From DATAXI01 sp963756185 (GTDB taxonomy: Bacteria > Verrucomicrobiota > Verrucomicrobiia > Chthoniobacterales > Chthoniobacteraceae): a stretch of DNA of 64,000 bases. Position numbers and translations under genes: made by a program. Below, piece after piece: positions 8,841-16,369 of the stretch (position 1 is its first letter; each line of letters begins with the position of its first letter). The DNA lies in the NCBI GenBank assembly GCA_963756185.1, contig CAVWMS010000015.1, positions 434,001-498,000 on the forward strand, read 5' to 3'. Under the pieces are notes generated by a model. It made no database searches, had not been told where the DNA came from, and saw only the letters and a list, made by a program, of their open reading frames with translations.

Positions 8841-9890
8841 TTATCCGCCTACCTGGATTTCGCCAACCCGCTTGAGCACCCGGTCGCGCAAGTCCTGCGG
8901 CAGCGGCGCGTAATTGAGCGTGCGCGCCATGTCTTCGCCCTTGGTCAGAGCCCACTTGAGGAACTCGACCATCTTGCCCCCTTTTTCGGCGTCGGTCTGC
9001 TTCTGGTAAATCAAGAGCCAGGTGGCGCCGGAGATGGGGTAGGAGTTTGGGCCGGGCGCATTGGTCATGGAAAAGCGGAAGTCGTCCGGGATTTGCGCCG
9101 ACTCGAGCGCCGCGGTCACGGAATCCGCCGATGGGTTGATGTAATTGCCCGCGGCGTTCCTCACCAGTGCGACGGGCATCTTGTTCTGGAGGGCGTAGAT
9201 CAGCTCGACATAGCCAAAGGTGCCGGGGGTCTGCTCGATCTGGCCGGATACGCCCTCGTTGCCCTTTGCCCCGAGGCCGGTGGGCCATTTGACCGCGGTG
9301 TTCGCGCCGGCGGTGGATTTCCACTCGGGGCTGACCTTGCTGAGGTAATCGGTGAAAATGAATGTCGTGCCGCTGCCATCCGAGCGATGGACGACGATGA
9401 TGTCGGAATCGGGGAGCGTGACGCCGGGGTTCTGGCCGGCGATGGCCGGGTCGTTCCACTTGGTGATGCGGCCCAGGAAAATGCCGGCGATGGCGGGGCC
9501 GTCGAGTTTGAGCGTGGGATCGCCGGGCAGGTTGTAGGTGAGGACCACGGCGCCGGCCACGGTGGGGATGTGAAGGATTTTGCCGGGGGCCTTGGCGAGG
9601 TTCTGGTCGGTCATCGGCCCGTCGGAAGCGCCAAAATCAACGGTCTGGGCGATGATCTGCTTTTGGCCGCCGCCGGAACCGATGGATTGGTAATTGAAGC
9701 GGACCGAGGGGTCGACCTTCGCGTACTCGTCGAACCATTTTGAGTAGATCGGGTAGGGAAAGGTGGCCCCGGCACCGGTCATGGTCAGTTGGGCAAGGGC
9801 GCTGCCGGGGTGGCAGAAAAGGGCTCCGGCCAGCAGCAACGCGAGGACTTTGGGCAGGGTCATGGAATGGGTCAAAATGCTGCGCACCAT
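8841..9890 (-). CDS. pstS: phosphate-binding protein PstS
   Basis: Periplasmic phosphate receptor of the Pst system. Signal peptide core VLALLLAGALF is followed by ALAQ; mature protein begins near LTMTGAGATFPYPIYSKWF. Phosphate ligands appear in GAGATFP, SIGSGGG, DFGASD and HRSDGSGTTFIF. The frame is open to a TTG at 9905, but ATG at 9890 or 9863 gives a better signal peptide; 9890 is given here. First gene of the operon. In the 134 bases upstream no convincing Pho box was seen. Confidence 0.93.
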   Translation of the reverse strand: MVRSILTHSMTLPKVLALLLAGALFCHPGSALAQLTMTGAGATFPYPIYSKWFDEYAKVDPSVRFNYQSIGSGGGQKQIIAQTVDFGASDGPMTDQNLAKAPGKILHIPTVAGAVVLTYNLPGDPTLKLDGPAIAGIFLGRITKWNDPAIAGQNPGVTLPDSDIIVVHRSDGSGTTFIFTDYLSKVSPEWKSTAGANTAVKWPTGLGAKGNEGVSGQIEQTPGTFGYVELIYALQNKMPVALVRNAAGNYINPSADSVTAALESAQIPDDFRFSMTNAPGPNSYPISGATWLLIYQKQTDAEKGGKMVEFLKWALTKGEDMARTLNYAPLPQDLRDRVLKRVGEIQVGG

Positions 9891-10039
9891 TGGTTGGAGG
9901 GTCAAAAATACAAATGTTACGATTCCAAGACGGGCGGCAGGAAGGGAAAAAGGAGATTGTGTCGGTGAAATGGCAGGGCAATGGCGGAGTTATTACGAAC
10001 CATTCGCAAGTTATTCACCGGCCCGGACGGATTCCGCCC

Positions 10040-11464
10040 CTACACAACGGCTGGGGCGGGATTGGCCGCGGGAGTCCAGCCAAAGAGGCGGCGCTGCCTG
10101 ATGACCTGGGCGACCTCGGCGGGGACCATGCTTTCCCAGGAACTGTCGCCGGCGTGGATTTTCTCGAGCACTTCGTTGGAGCGGATGGGAAGATACTCCG
10201 GGTGAATCTCCTTCAGGCCCTCGATGAACTTGTTTTCGTAGAGGTAGGCGTAGAGGTGCCGCAGATTCGGAGCGACGCACAGGTTGCCCACGTCCACGAG
10301 GGTGTTGTTCGCGGGGTCGAGCCAGGGATAAACGTAGAATTTGAGGTCGTTTTTGAACATGCGCCCGAAGGACTCGAGGATGCCCCCTTCGAGGTCCGCG
10401 TAGTATTTCTCCTCGAAGATGTCCTTGAGCGTGGGAATGCCCATGACGATGCCGATTTCTTTCTTCGTGTAACGAAATAGATAGGAGGCCAGGCGGTGGA
10501 ATTCGCCGTAATTGGAGATGAGCACGTTGCGCCCGAGCGCGCCGAGCGTATCGACGCGGTCGAGAAAATCGATGTGATCGATCTCGCCCGAGGCGGTCAA
10601 GTTTTTGAGGGTCATCTCCATGAGGACCACCGCCTCCTCGCCGGCAACCTGCGGCTCCTTGACGAAGAGGCCGTGAGCGGCGGCGAGCATGTCCATGGTC
10701 AGATGCGTCACGGGCCGGAAGCTGCCGCGCCCGACGAGGATCGGCTTTTTGTAAAGGACCTCGGCGGCCTGCACGACCTCGCCGTCGGCGGTAAACATGG
10801 CGGCGCTGGTGAGTCCCTGCTGGACCAGTTGCAAGGCCATGAGCCGGTTGTCCACCTGCTGGAAATTGGGGCCGGAAAACTTGATCATGTCGACCTCGAC
10901 CCGCTCGGTGGTGAGATTATCCATGAGCGAGGTGATGAGGCTGCTGCGTCCGTGGAGATAGAGCGCGGCGTAGACGAGATTGACGCCAATGATGCCGAGC
11001 GTCTCCTGCTGCTGGAGCGGCTCCTTGTCCAGCATGCGCACGTGAATCATGATCTCCGAGGGCTCGGCGCGCGGCTGGGGCTGGAAACGGATGCCCATCC
11101 AGCCATTGGATTCGCCGGGGTGAAACTGGCTGTAGGAGGCGACGGTATCGGCAAAGACGAAGAAACGGGTGGATTCGCCGCGTTTGGGGTCGAGGCGCTC
11201 GCGCATGAGGCCAAACTCGTGGTCGAGCATGGTCTGGAGGCGCTGACGGCTGACGTAACGGTCTGAATGGCCGTAGATTGCATCGCTCACGATCATATCG
11301 TACGCAGATATGCTCTTGGCGATGGTGCAGGAGGCGCCGCCGACGCGGAAGAACCAGCGCGCAACCTCCTGGCCCGCACCGATTTCCGCGAATGTGCCGT
11401 ACTTGGCTGGGTCAAGGTTGATCCGCAGCGCCTTATGGTGAGTATCGATAATTTCGTCGTCCAT
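10040..11464 (-). CDS. conserved protein of unknown function, 474 aa
   Basis: Large soluble protein that I regard as a conserved family but cannot assign a reaction. Start is the ATG at 11464 (MDDEII), with GAGG three bases upstream; the open frame continues to 11620 but that part looks noncoding. Well-ordered blocks include KYGTFAEIGAGQEVARWFF, VGGASCTIAKSISAYDM, FADTVASYSQF and VLISNYGEFHRL. No signal peptide, membrane segment, Walker A or HxGH nucleotidyltransferase motif was found. Cys and His occurrences do not form a clear metal site. It is divergent from rpsU and upstream of pstS on the same strand, but a 150-base gap makes co-transcription uncertain. Confidence 0.7.
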   Translation of the reverse strand: MDDEIIDTHHKALRINLDPAKYGTFAEIGAGQEVARWFFRVGGASCTIAKSISAYDMIVSDAIYGHSDRYVSRQRLQTMLDHEFGLMRERLDPKRGESTRFFVFADTVASYSQFHPGESNGWMGIRFQPQPRAEPSEIMIHVRMLDKEPLQQQETLGIIGVNLVYAALYLHGRSSLITSLMDNLTTERVEVDMIKFSGPNFQQVDNRLMALQLVQQGLTSAAMFTADGEVVQAAEVLYKKPILVGRGSFRPVTHLTMDMLAAAHGLFVKEPQVAGEEAVVLMEMTLKNLTASGEIDHIDFLDRVDTLGALGRNVLISNYGEFHRLASYLFRYTKKEIGIVMGIPTLKDIFEEKYYADLEGGILESFGRMFKNDLKFYVYPWLDPANNTLVDVGNLCVAPNLRHLYAYLYENKFIEGLKEIHPEYLPIRSNEVLEKIHAGDSSWESMVPAEVAQVIRQRRLFGWTPAANPAPAVV

Positions 11465-11585
11465 TTTCCTCAAATGATCGGGGCAAACGTAGTGGGTGAC
11501 CTCCCTGGAAAGCGAAAGAAATATCGAAAAAGGGGAGCCGGGCGGATTTGGCCCCTTTTTAGCTCTCTTGGCGGGCAGAATGCCG

Positions 11586-11614
11586 TTGACTGGCGGGGAT
11601 TCGAAGGCTACCCT
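11586..11614 (+). promoter_or_regulatory. rpsU promoter
   Basis: TTGACT (11586-11591), 17-base spacer, TACCCT (11609-11614), 51 bases before the rpsU start. It lies in the 201-base gap between divergent genes. Confidence 0.5.
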
Positions 11615-11665
11615 CTCCACTCACCGAAAAATTTCAACTTTTACCGACCAAACCAGGAGAACAGA

Positions 11666-11866
11666 ATGCCAGAAGTCATTGTCCGCAAGGGAGAACCGAT
11701 TGACCGGGCGCTCAAGCGCCTGAAGAACAAACTCGATTCCGAGGGGATTCTCGAGGAGGTGCGCCGCCTGCGCGCGTTTGAGACGCCGAACCAAAAAGTC
11801 CGCCGCAAGGCCAAGGCGAATGCAAAACGGGGCAAGATGAAGTTCCGTTTCAACACCGCCGCCTGA
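11666..11866 (+). CDS. rpsU: 30S ribosomal protein S21
   Basis: Small basic ribosomal protein of 66 residues that binds the 30S subunit. PEVIVRKGEPIDRALKRLK and the Arg/Lys-rich C-terminus KVRRKAKANAKRGKMKFRF are typical. ATG at 11666 has AGGAGA seven bases upstream; the longer upstream frame to 11267 is antisense to the neighbouring gene and is not coding. It is monocistronic, with its own promoter and terminator. Confidence 0.97.
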   Translation: MPEVIVRKGEPIDRALKRLKNKLDSEGILEEVRRLRAFETPNQKVRRKAKANAKRGKMKFRFNTAA

Positions 11867-11897
11867 AGCCTGGCAAATTTTCTAACTGAACGAAGAG

Positions 11898-11922
11898 CCG
11901 CGTTGCGAGACGCGGTTTTTTT
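11898..11922 (+). terminator. Rho-independent terminator of rpsU
   Basis: Perfect 6-bp stem CCGCGT/ACGCGG with loop TGCGAG, followed directly by seven T. It lies 31 bases after the rpsU stop and before the convergent gene ending at 11941. Confidence 0.9.
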
Positions 11923-11940
11923 GTCGGCACGGTCTCTCTG

Positions 11941-12975
11941 TTATTTTTCCGGTTTTTGGTCCGGGTCGTATTCGAGATTCCGGTGGCCTGGGGTCGGATT
12001 CAGATACGATGTAACGCTGAAAAAGTTATCGCCTCCCGCACACATCGTGAACTTGATGCGGGCATACTCTCCGTTTGCCAATTTCAGGAAGTATTCACGG
12101 GTCACCTCCGAATCCCACTTTGGGTCTTTGGCCGAAATGACGATTTCATCGGACGGCTTATAGCCATCAGCCGGCGCTTGAAAATTGAATTCGCCCGTTC
12201 GCGACTGCAGACCACCACCTGGTACCGAAATGATGCACTTCCAATCATAACGCGTGAGAGTTCCGGGAACAATACCCTGGTCATTCGTCCACGCCTCGAC
12301 CCGGAAATCGAGACTATGGTCCCCGAAGGCCTTTCCGGTCCGCAAATCCATGGTGATCGGGATTCCGGTTCGGCTGACTTTCACATTTCGCTTCAAAACA
12401 ATCAGCGGTTCTGTCCCCCCCATCTTTCTCAGGACGAATATCGCAGGATCATTTTGATCTGGATGCGGCTTTCCGAAGCCGGCGCCGGCCGCGTATCCGA
12501 AGTTTCCGCCGGACCCCGGCAGCGAATAATATCCTTCCTTCGAAACGATAACCGTCAGCCCGATGCCATGAACTCCCCTGATCGAGAATAGGCCATTCGT
12601 GTCGCTCGTACGCTGGTAATCTGGTGGAACTGCATTTGGATCCATGCTCGCGGCAGGCGTCAGGATCACCTTTGCGCCCGCCACCGGATTGCCCTTCTCA
12701 TCGACTACCTTTCCATAGAAGGTAATCGGCGTCTGCAACCATTTCAGCATCAGCGATGCTTTAATCGCATCGCCGCTACTAATCGCTTGCGCCCCCCCAT
12801 TTGAATTTCCCCCCGTCCCTGTGGCCGCGGGGGACGGCGAACTCTCAATTCCTGACGGCGAGGGTGCCGGCGGCGCCCCGAAAGCCATGGGCTCGCAGAA
12901 AAGGCTGGCCAGCAGCATCCCACCGGCCAAAAGACGAAACGATAGACTAGGAATAAATCTCGGGCTCACGTGCAT
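11941..12975 (-). CDS. secreted protein with carboxypeptidase-regulatory-like domain, tandem copy A
   Basis: Exported protein of about 344 residues. Starting at the ATG at 12975 gives signal peptide FIPSLSFRLLAGGMLLASLF; an upstream start at 13065 would bury it. A low-complexity Ser/Pro/Gly linker is followed by a beta-sandwich domain of the carboxypeptidase-regulatory type (ITFYGKVVDEKGNPVAGAKV ... TSDTNGLFSIRGVHGIG) and a C-terminal domain with MDLRTGKAFGDHSLDF and EYFLKLANGEYARIKF. It is a close paralogue of the gene at 13072-14124, sharing signal peptide and long blocks. Function unknown; the family domain is usually structural or carbohydrate-binding. Confidence 0.75.
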   Translation of the reverse strand: MHVSPRFIPSLSFRLLAGGMLLASLFCEPMAFGAPPAPSPSGIESSPSPAATGTGGNSNGGAQAISSGDAIKASLMLKWLQTPITFYGKVVDEKGNPVAGAKVILTPAASMDPNAVPPDYQRTSDTNGLFSIRGVHGIGLTVIVSKEGYYSLPGSGGNFGYAAGAGFGKPHPDQNDPAIFVLRKMGGTEPLIVLKRNVKVSRTGIPITMDLRTGKAFGDHSLDFRVEAWTNDQGIVPGTLTRYDWKCIISVPGGGLQSRTGEFNFQAPADGYKPSDEIVISAKDPKWDSEVTREYFLKLANGEYARIKFTMCAGGDNFFSVTSYLNPTPGHRNLEYDPDQKPEK

Positions 12976-13071
12976 GGCCAGCGTCCTCGCTTGAAATGTC
13001 CCGGCCGGGGAAAATGGAGTAGCCGCTACCGCAACCCGCTCTTCGTGTTTGATACCCCATTTCATTGCCTC

Positions 13072-14124
13072 TCATTTCTGTGGCTTTTGGTCCGGGTCGT
13101 ATTCGAGATTCCGGTGGCCTGGGGTGGGATTCAGGTACGAGGTAATGTTGAAGAAGTTGTCACCTCCCGGATACATCGTGAACTTGATGCGGGCGTAATC
13201 TCCATTCGCCAGTTTCAGAAAATATTCACGAGTTGCCTCCGATCTCCAGTGAGGGTCTTTAGCCGACATGGCAATCTCATCCGACGGCTTGTAGCCATCG
13301 GCAGGCGCCTGGAAATCAAACTCGCCCGCTCGCGGCTGCAGACCGCCGCCCGGCACCGTGACGATACACTTCCAGTCATAGCGCATGAAAGTTCCGGGAA
13401 CATGACCCTGATCATTCGTCCACGCCTGAACCCGGATGTCGGAACTATGGTCGCCAAACGTTTTGCCGGTTCGCAGGTCCATGGTGATTGGAATCCCCGT
13501 CCTGCTAATTTTAACGTCCCGCTTTTGAACGATCAACGCTTCCGTTTCCCCCATTTTCCTCAAGACGAATACCGCCGGATCATTCTGATTGGGATGCGGC
13601 GGCTTGTCGCCCGCGTCGGTAACCGCGTAGTCGAAGACTCCACCGGAATCCTGGCCCTCTGAATAATATCCCTCCTTCGAGACCTGAACGACCAGCCCCA
13701 TGCCATGAACCCCGGTGATCGAGAACAAACCGTTTGCATCGCTCGTTTGCTCGTAGTCCGGTTGTGGTCCGTTTGGATCCATATTCGAATCCGGCGACAA
13801 TTTTATCTTCGCGCCGGCCACCGGATTGCCCTTATCGTCCACTACTTTTCCATAAAAGGTGATGGGAGTCCGGAACCAACCCAGCATCCTCGATTGCTCA
13901 GGAGTGTAACCCTCGTCCAATGGTTGCGCTCCTGGCCCTACGTTTGCCGCTGGGCCGCCGGCGCCGGGAGCGGGCGAACTCCCACCTCCCGGCGGTGAAT
14001 TCGCCGGCGAAGCCGAAGCCGATGGCGCCGCCATCGAAATCCTGGGCACGCAAAAAAGGCTGGCCAGCAGCACCCCAACGGCCAAAAGACGAAACGATAG
14101 ACTGGGAATAAATCTCAGATTCAT
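13072..14124 (-). CDS. secreted protein with carboxypeptidase-regulatory-like domain, tandem copy B
   Basis: About 350 residues, same architecture as the next gene downstream: signal peptide FIPSLSFRLLAVGVLLASLF from the ATG at 14124, Gly/Pro-rich linker, CarboxypepD_reg-like beta domain (ITFYGKVVDDKGNPVAGAKI), then a C-terminal domain ending in DPDQKPQK where copy A ends in DPDQKPEK. The two are head to tail, about 96 bases apart, which indicates a fairly recent tandem duplication followed by divergence mainly in the linker. Both sit in a block that is less GC-rich than the operons around it. Confidence 0.75.
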   Translation of the reverse strand: MNLRFIPSLSFRLLAVGVLLASLFCVPRISMAAPSASASPANSPPGGGSSPAPGAGGPAANVGPGAQPLDEGYTPEQSRMLGWFRTPITFYGKVVDDKGNPVAGAKIKLSPDSNMDPNGPQPDYEQTSDANGLFSITGVHGMGLVVQVSKEGYYSEGQDSGGVFDYAVTDAGDKPPHPNQNDPAVFVLRKMGETEALIVQKRDVKISRTGIPITMDLRTGKTFGDHSSDIRVQAWTNDQGHVPGTFMRYDWKCIVTVPGGGLQPRAGEFDFQAPADGYKPSDEIAMSAKDPHWRSEATREYFLKLANGDYARIKFTMYPGGDNFFNITSYLNPTPGHRNLEYDPDQKPQK

Positions 14125-14201
14125 GAATCTCACGGTATCGAAATACACCTTGGATTTGGGCGCCAGAGAAGTAAAATGATCCTGCAATCAGAGCCGGGCG
14201 C

Positions 14202-14621
14202 ATGATTACCATTGGGAAATATCTCCTGCTCCTCATCGTGTTGGCGGTGCTGTATCTTCTTTGGTACGCACCGCCGCTGATCGAAACGCACGCCGCAACT
14301 GTTTCCTATTCGTCCTCTGGCCAGGTTCACAACGATGCGATTGTCTATCGGCCCCTTTTTATGCCCAGCCGCTACTACATCCGGCTCTCAACAGTCCCAA
14401 GAGATGAGTATCATTGGTTTGCAGTGGATTTTTCCCGCCGGACCGCCTCATTAGCTTCCCCGATATTTTTGCAATTTGGCGAACCATTCATTCACCGAGA
14501 CATGCCGATTGGAGTTTCCCTGACCAATCCGAAAGTTGAGGATCGCTGGACGGTATCGCTTACTGCAACGAATGCCATTTTCTCCAATGGCGCCCTATTT
14601 GTTAGCCTGACAAAGAAATAG
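14202..14621 (+). CDS. hypothetical membrane-anchored protein, 139 aa
   Basis: One N-terminal membrane segment (YLLLLIVLAVLYLLWYA, residues 7-23) followed by an exported beta-rich domain of about 110 residues. No family recognised. It is divergent from the secreted pair, with a 77-base gap that must hold both promoters. Confidence 0.55.
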   Translation: MITIGKYLLLLIVLAVLYLLWYAPPLIETHAATVSYSSSGQVHNDAIVYRPLFMPSRYYIRLSTVPRDEYHWFAVDFSRRTASLASPIFLQFGEPFIHRDMPIGVSLTNPKVEDRWTVSLTATNAIFSNGALFVSLTKK

Positions 14622-14637
14622 CTCGAACTCATTATTG

Positions 14638-14943
14638 CTAAGCTCGACTCATTTGGCTCATACACCAAAAAAACGCAAAGATTCCAAGAATCCATCCAAT
14701 CGCCGCCAGCAGAGGAAGACGGCGAAGGAAGAAGGGACTGAATAGCAGCAGAAATCCATCAGCGGTAAGAAACAGATACCCGATGAACAGCGCTATTTTT
14801 GGGTGATGGTCGTAATCCATGTCGCGGTTACCAATGCCAAGAACCCCCGATATCGTTCCCACGGCTGCGATCGACAGAATGAATATCCAACGCCAAATCC
14901 TGGTGGCGCGGCTCGTGCCGGCGGGTGATTTGTTGGTTTCCAA
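14638..14943 (-). CDS. hypothetical membrane protein, about 101 aa
   Basis: Three predicted membrane segments (WIFILSIAAVGTISGVLGI, IALFIGYLFLTADGFLLLF and LLAAIGWILGIFAFFWCM). The TTG at 14943 is chosen because it follows the stop of the upstream gene by four bases with GGAG ten bases before it; a longer ATG start at 15015 would overlap that gene by 68 bases. No function can be assigned. Confidence 0.5.
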   Translation of the reverse strand: METNKSPAGTSRATRIWRWIFILSIAAVGTISGVLGIGNRDMDYDHHPKIALFIGYLFLTADGFLLLFSPFFLRRLPLLAAIGWILGIFAFFWCMSQMSRA

Positions 14944-14947
14944 TTGA

Positions 14948-15508
14948 CTAGGACTCCGGATCGCCGGGCGCTTCGGTTCTCTTCTGGAGCGTCCCAATCT
15001 TCCGAACAAGGTCACCGGCTAACTTGCATAAAATGCGCCCGTTGTCCGGGGTCGCCTCTGGCACAAAAATGGTGGCTCCGTCCAAGATGCCCCCCCCATC
15101 GTGGTCTTCCTCGTGCTGGGCTCCGTGGGGTCGGCCTGTTCCGCTCGTTTCCAGCGGAGTCAACGACGGGGGGCCGACCGATTCCTGGAGGGCGATTGAA
15201 TCGGTCCTTCTCAGGCGCAGCAGTTCCCCGGGCGTTTTGGATTCGAGTTCGACGGCGACAGCCTTTGCGGTCTTTGACAACCGCGCCAACGTATCCAACG
15301 CATCGCGCCTGTTCCGTTCCGTCGGGTTGAACTGATAGTCGCGCAAGTCGCGGCGGGCATCCATAACCGCCGTCTTGAGGTCGAAATATGCATTAACCCA
15401 TTCATTGCCGATGGTTTCGCGAAAAGTTCCAGGCGCAGTCTGCGCCCGCATGTTCGCCGCGAATAACGCGAGCGAGACAAACACGAGTAAACGGCGGCGC
15501 CCGTTCAT
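14948..15508 (-). CDS. hypothetical secreted protein, 186 aa
   Basis: Exported protein: basic MNGRRR, hydrophobic LLVFVSLALFAA and NMRAQ cleavage region. The ATG at 15508 is preferred to 15529. The mature part is helical and charged (LKTAVMDARRDLRDYQFN, DTLARLSKTAKAVAVELES), with an acidic/His stretch later. Probably transcribed with the gene ending at 14638. Unknown function. Confidence 0.55.
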   Translation of the reverse strand: MNGRRRLLVFVSLALFAANMRAQTAPGTFRETIGNEWVNAYFDLKTAVMDARRDLRDYQFNPTERNRRDALDTLARLSKTAKAVAVELESKTPGELLRLRRTDSIALQESVGPPSLTPLETSGTGRPHGAQHEEDHDGGGILDGATIFVPEATPDNGRILCKLAGDLVRKIGTLQKRTEAPGDPES

Positions 15509-15557
15509 GCTCTCATTCTCCAATTCCACATGTCGCGCGCGATTTCATTTCTAACAT

Positions 15558-15914
15558 TTAATCGAATACAGGGAAATCCAGATACAGTTTGGATAGCGAG
15601 ATAATGACATCATTGGGATCCATGGCACGACTGTTTCTCAACTTGAACTTGACATCGATTTTGATGTAAGGACACCCATTATACACAAAGGTTTGCTCGT
15701 CATATGTGGACAACCCCCCGCTAAGGCTGAAATGTTGGAGAAGCTGCTTTCGTGAATCGCCCACCTTGAGCTGTTTGTATTGCGATACGATTGTTTGCAG
15801 GTCGCTGCCCAACTGCACCATGTCGATTGGCTCTTTGGCTTGAGCGTAAAGATTGCCACATGAGACGACCGTCATCACCGAGACAAGAGCCACCACAAAT
15901 AAATAGGGTTTCAT
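15558..15914 (-). CDS. hypothetical lipoprotein, 118 aa
   Basis: Hydrophobic leader LFVVALVSVMTVVSC ends in a plausible lipobox (VVSC, Cys 19), so the product may be lipid-anchored; cleavage at LYAQ is an alternative. The motif KVGDSRKQLLQHFSLSGGLS followed by YNGCPYIKIDVKF is shared by small secreted proteins I have seen in other soil bacteria, and it faintly resembles SmpA/OmlA-type folds. Function unknown. Confidence 0.55.
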   Translation of the reverse strand: MKPYLFVVALVSVMTVVSCGNLYAQAKEPIDMVQLGSDLQTIVSQYKQLKVGDSRKQLLQHFSLSGGLSTYDEQTFVYNGCPYIKIDVKFKLRNSRAMDPNDVIISLSKLYLDFPVFD

Positions 15915-16369
15915 CGCTAATCAAAATATGGAGGTTGAAAAAGCAGCGGAGACAACGCTTTGAACCGGGATTTCCCAAATGGATGGTTGTTCATAGGGCC
16001 GGCGGGATTGGATGCGATGATTTTTCGGATTGGACTCGGAATTCAAGCAGATTCGGGCATCCTTGAGGACTGTTGCCGGTGGTTCTCCCATGGCTGGGGC
16101 CGTGCGTCGGCTGGTTCCAACTCTCGCAACGCCTTTGTCGCCGATCCCTGACGACCCGTCCCAGTGCCAACCAGCTTCTCGTTGACCCGCGCCGTCGGCG
16201 CTTGGTGCTTTGGCGATCGTGAGCTGGGCCTGGGCTCGCTACGCTCGCTCCGACCCAGCCTGGCTTACGGCGGGCCGTTGGCCCTTCAGTTTCGGGTGAC
16301 CAATGGAAGCGCAATGCTCTGGCCAACGACTTCAGGAAGAAGCGAGGCGGCGTTTTTGGGAGGCCGGCC
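15915..16369. other. 455-base intergenic stretch without a convincing gene
   Basis: Short open frames on both strands have no signal, ribosome site or plausible composition. The part at 16200-16290 contains GAGCTGGG ... GACCCAGC in inverted orientation around GCTCGCTACGCTCGCTC, a local hairpin without a T run. Confidence 0.4.

Noticed and set aside
7869..9743. 624-codon plus-strand frame across pstC and pstS
   Set aside because: Antisense shadow of clear transporter genes; no recognisable domain or ribosome site.
9906..10039. Pho box before pstS
   Set aside because: Looked for paired CTGTCAT-like or TTAAC-like repeats; none convincing.
15991..16326. 111-codon minus-strand frame in the 455-base gap
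   Set aside because: No ribosome site, no signal and Arg/Pro/Ser-biased composition; treated as noncoding.
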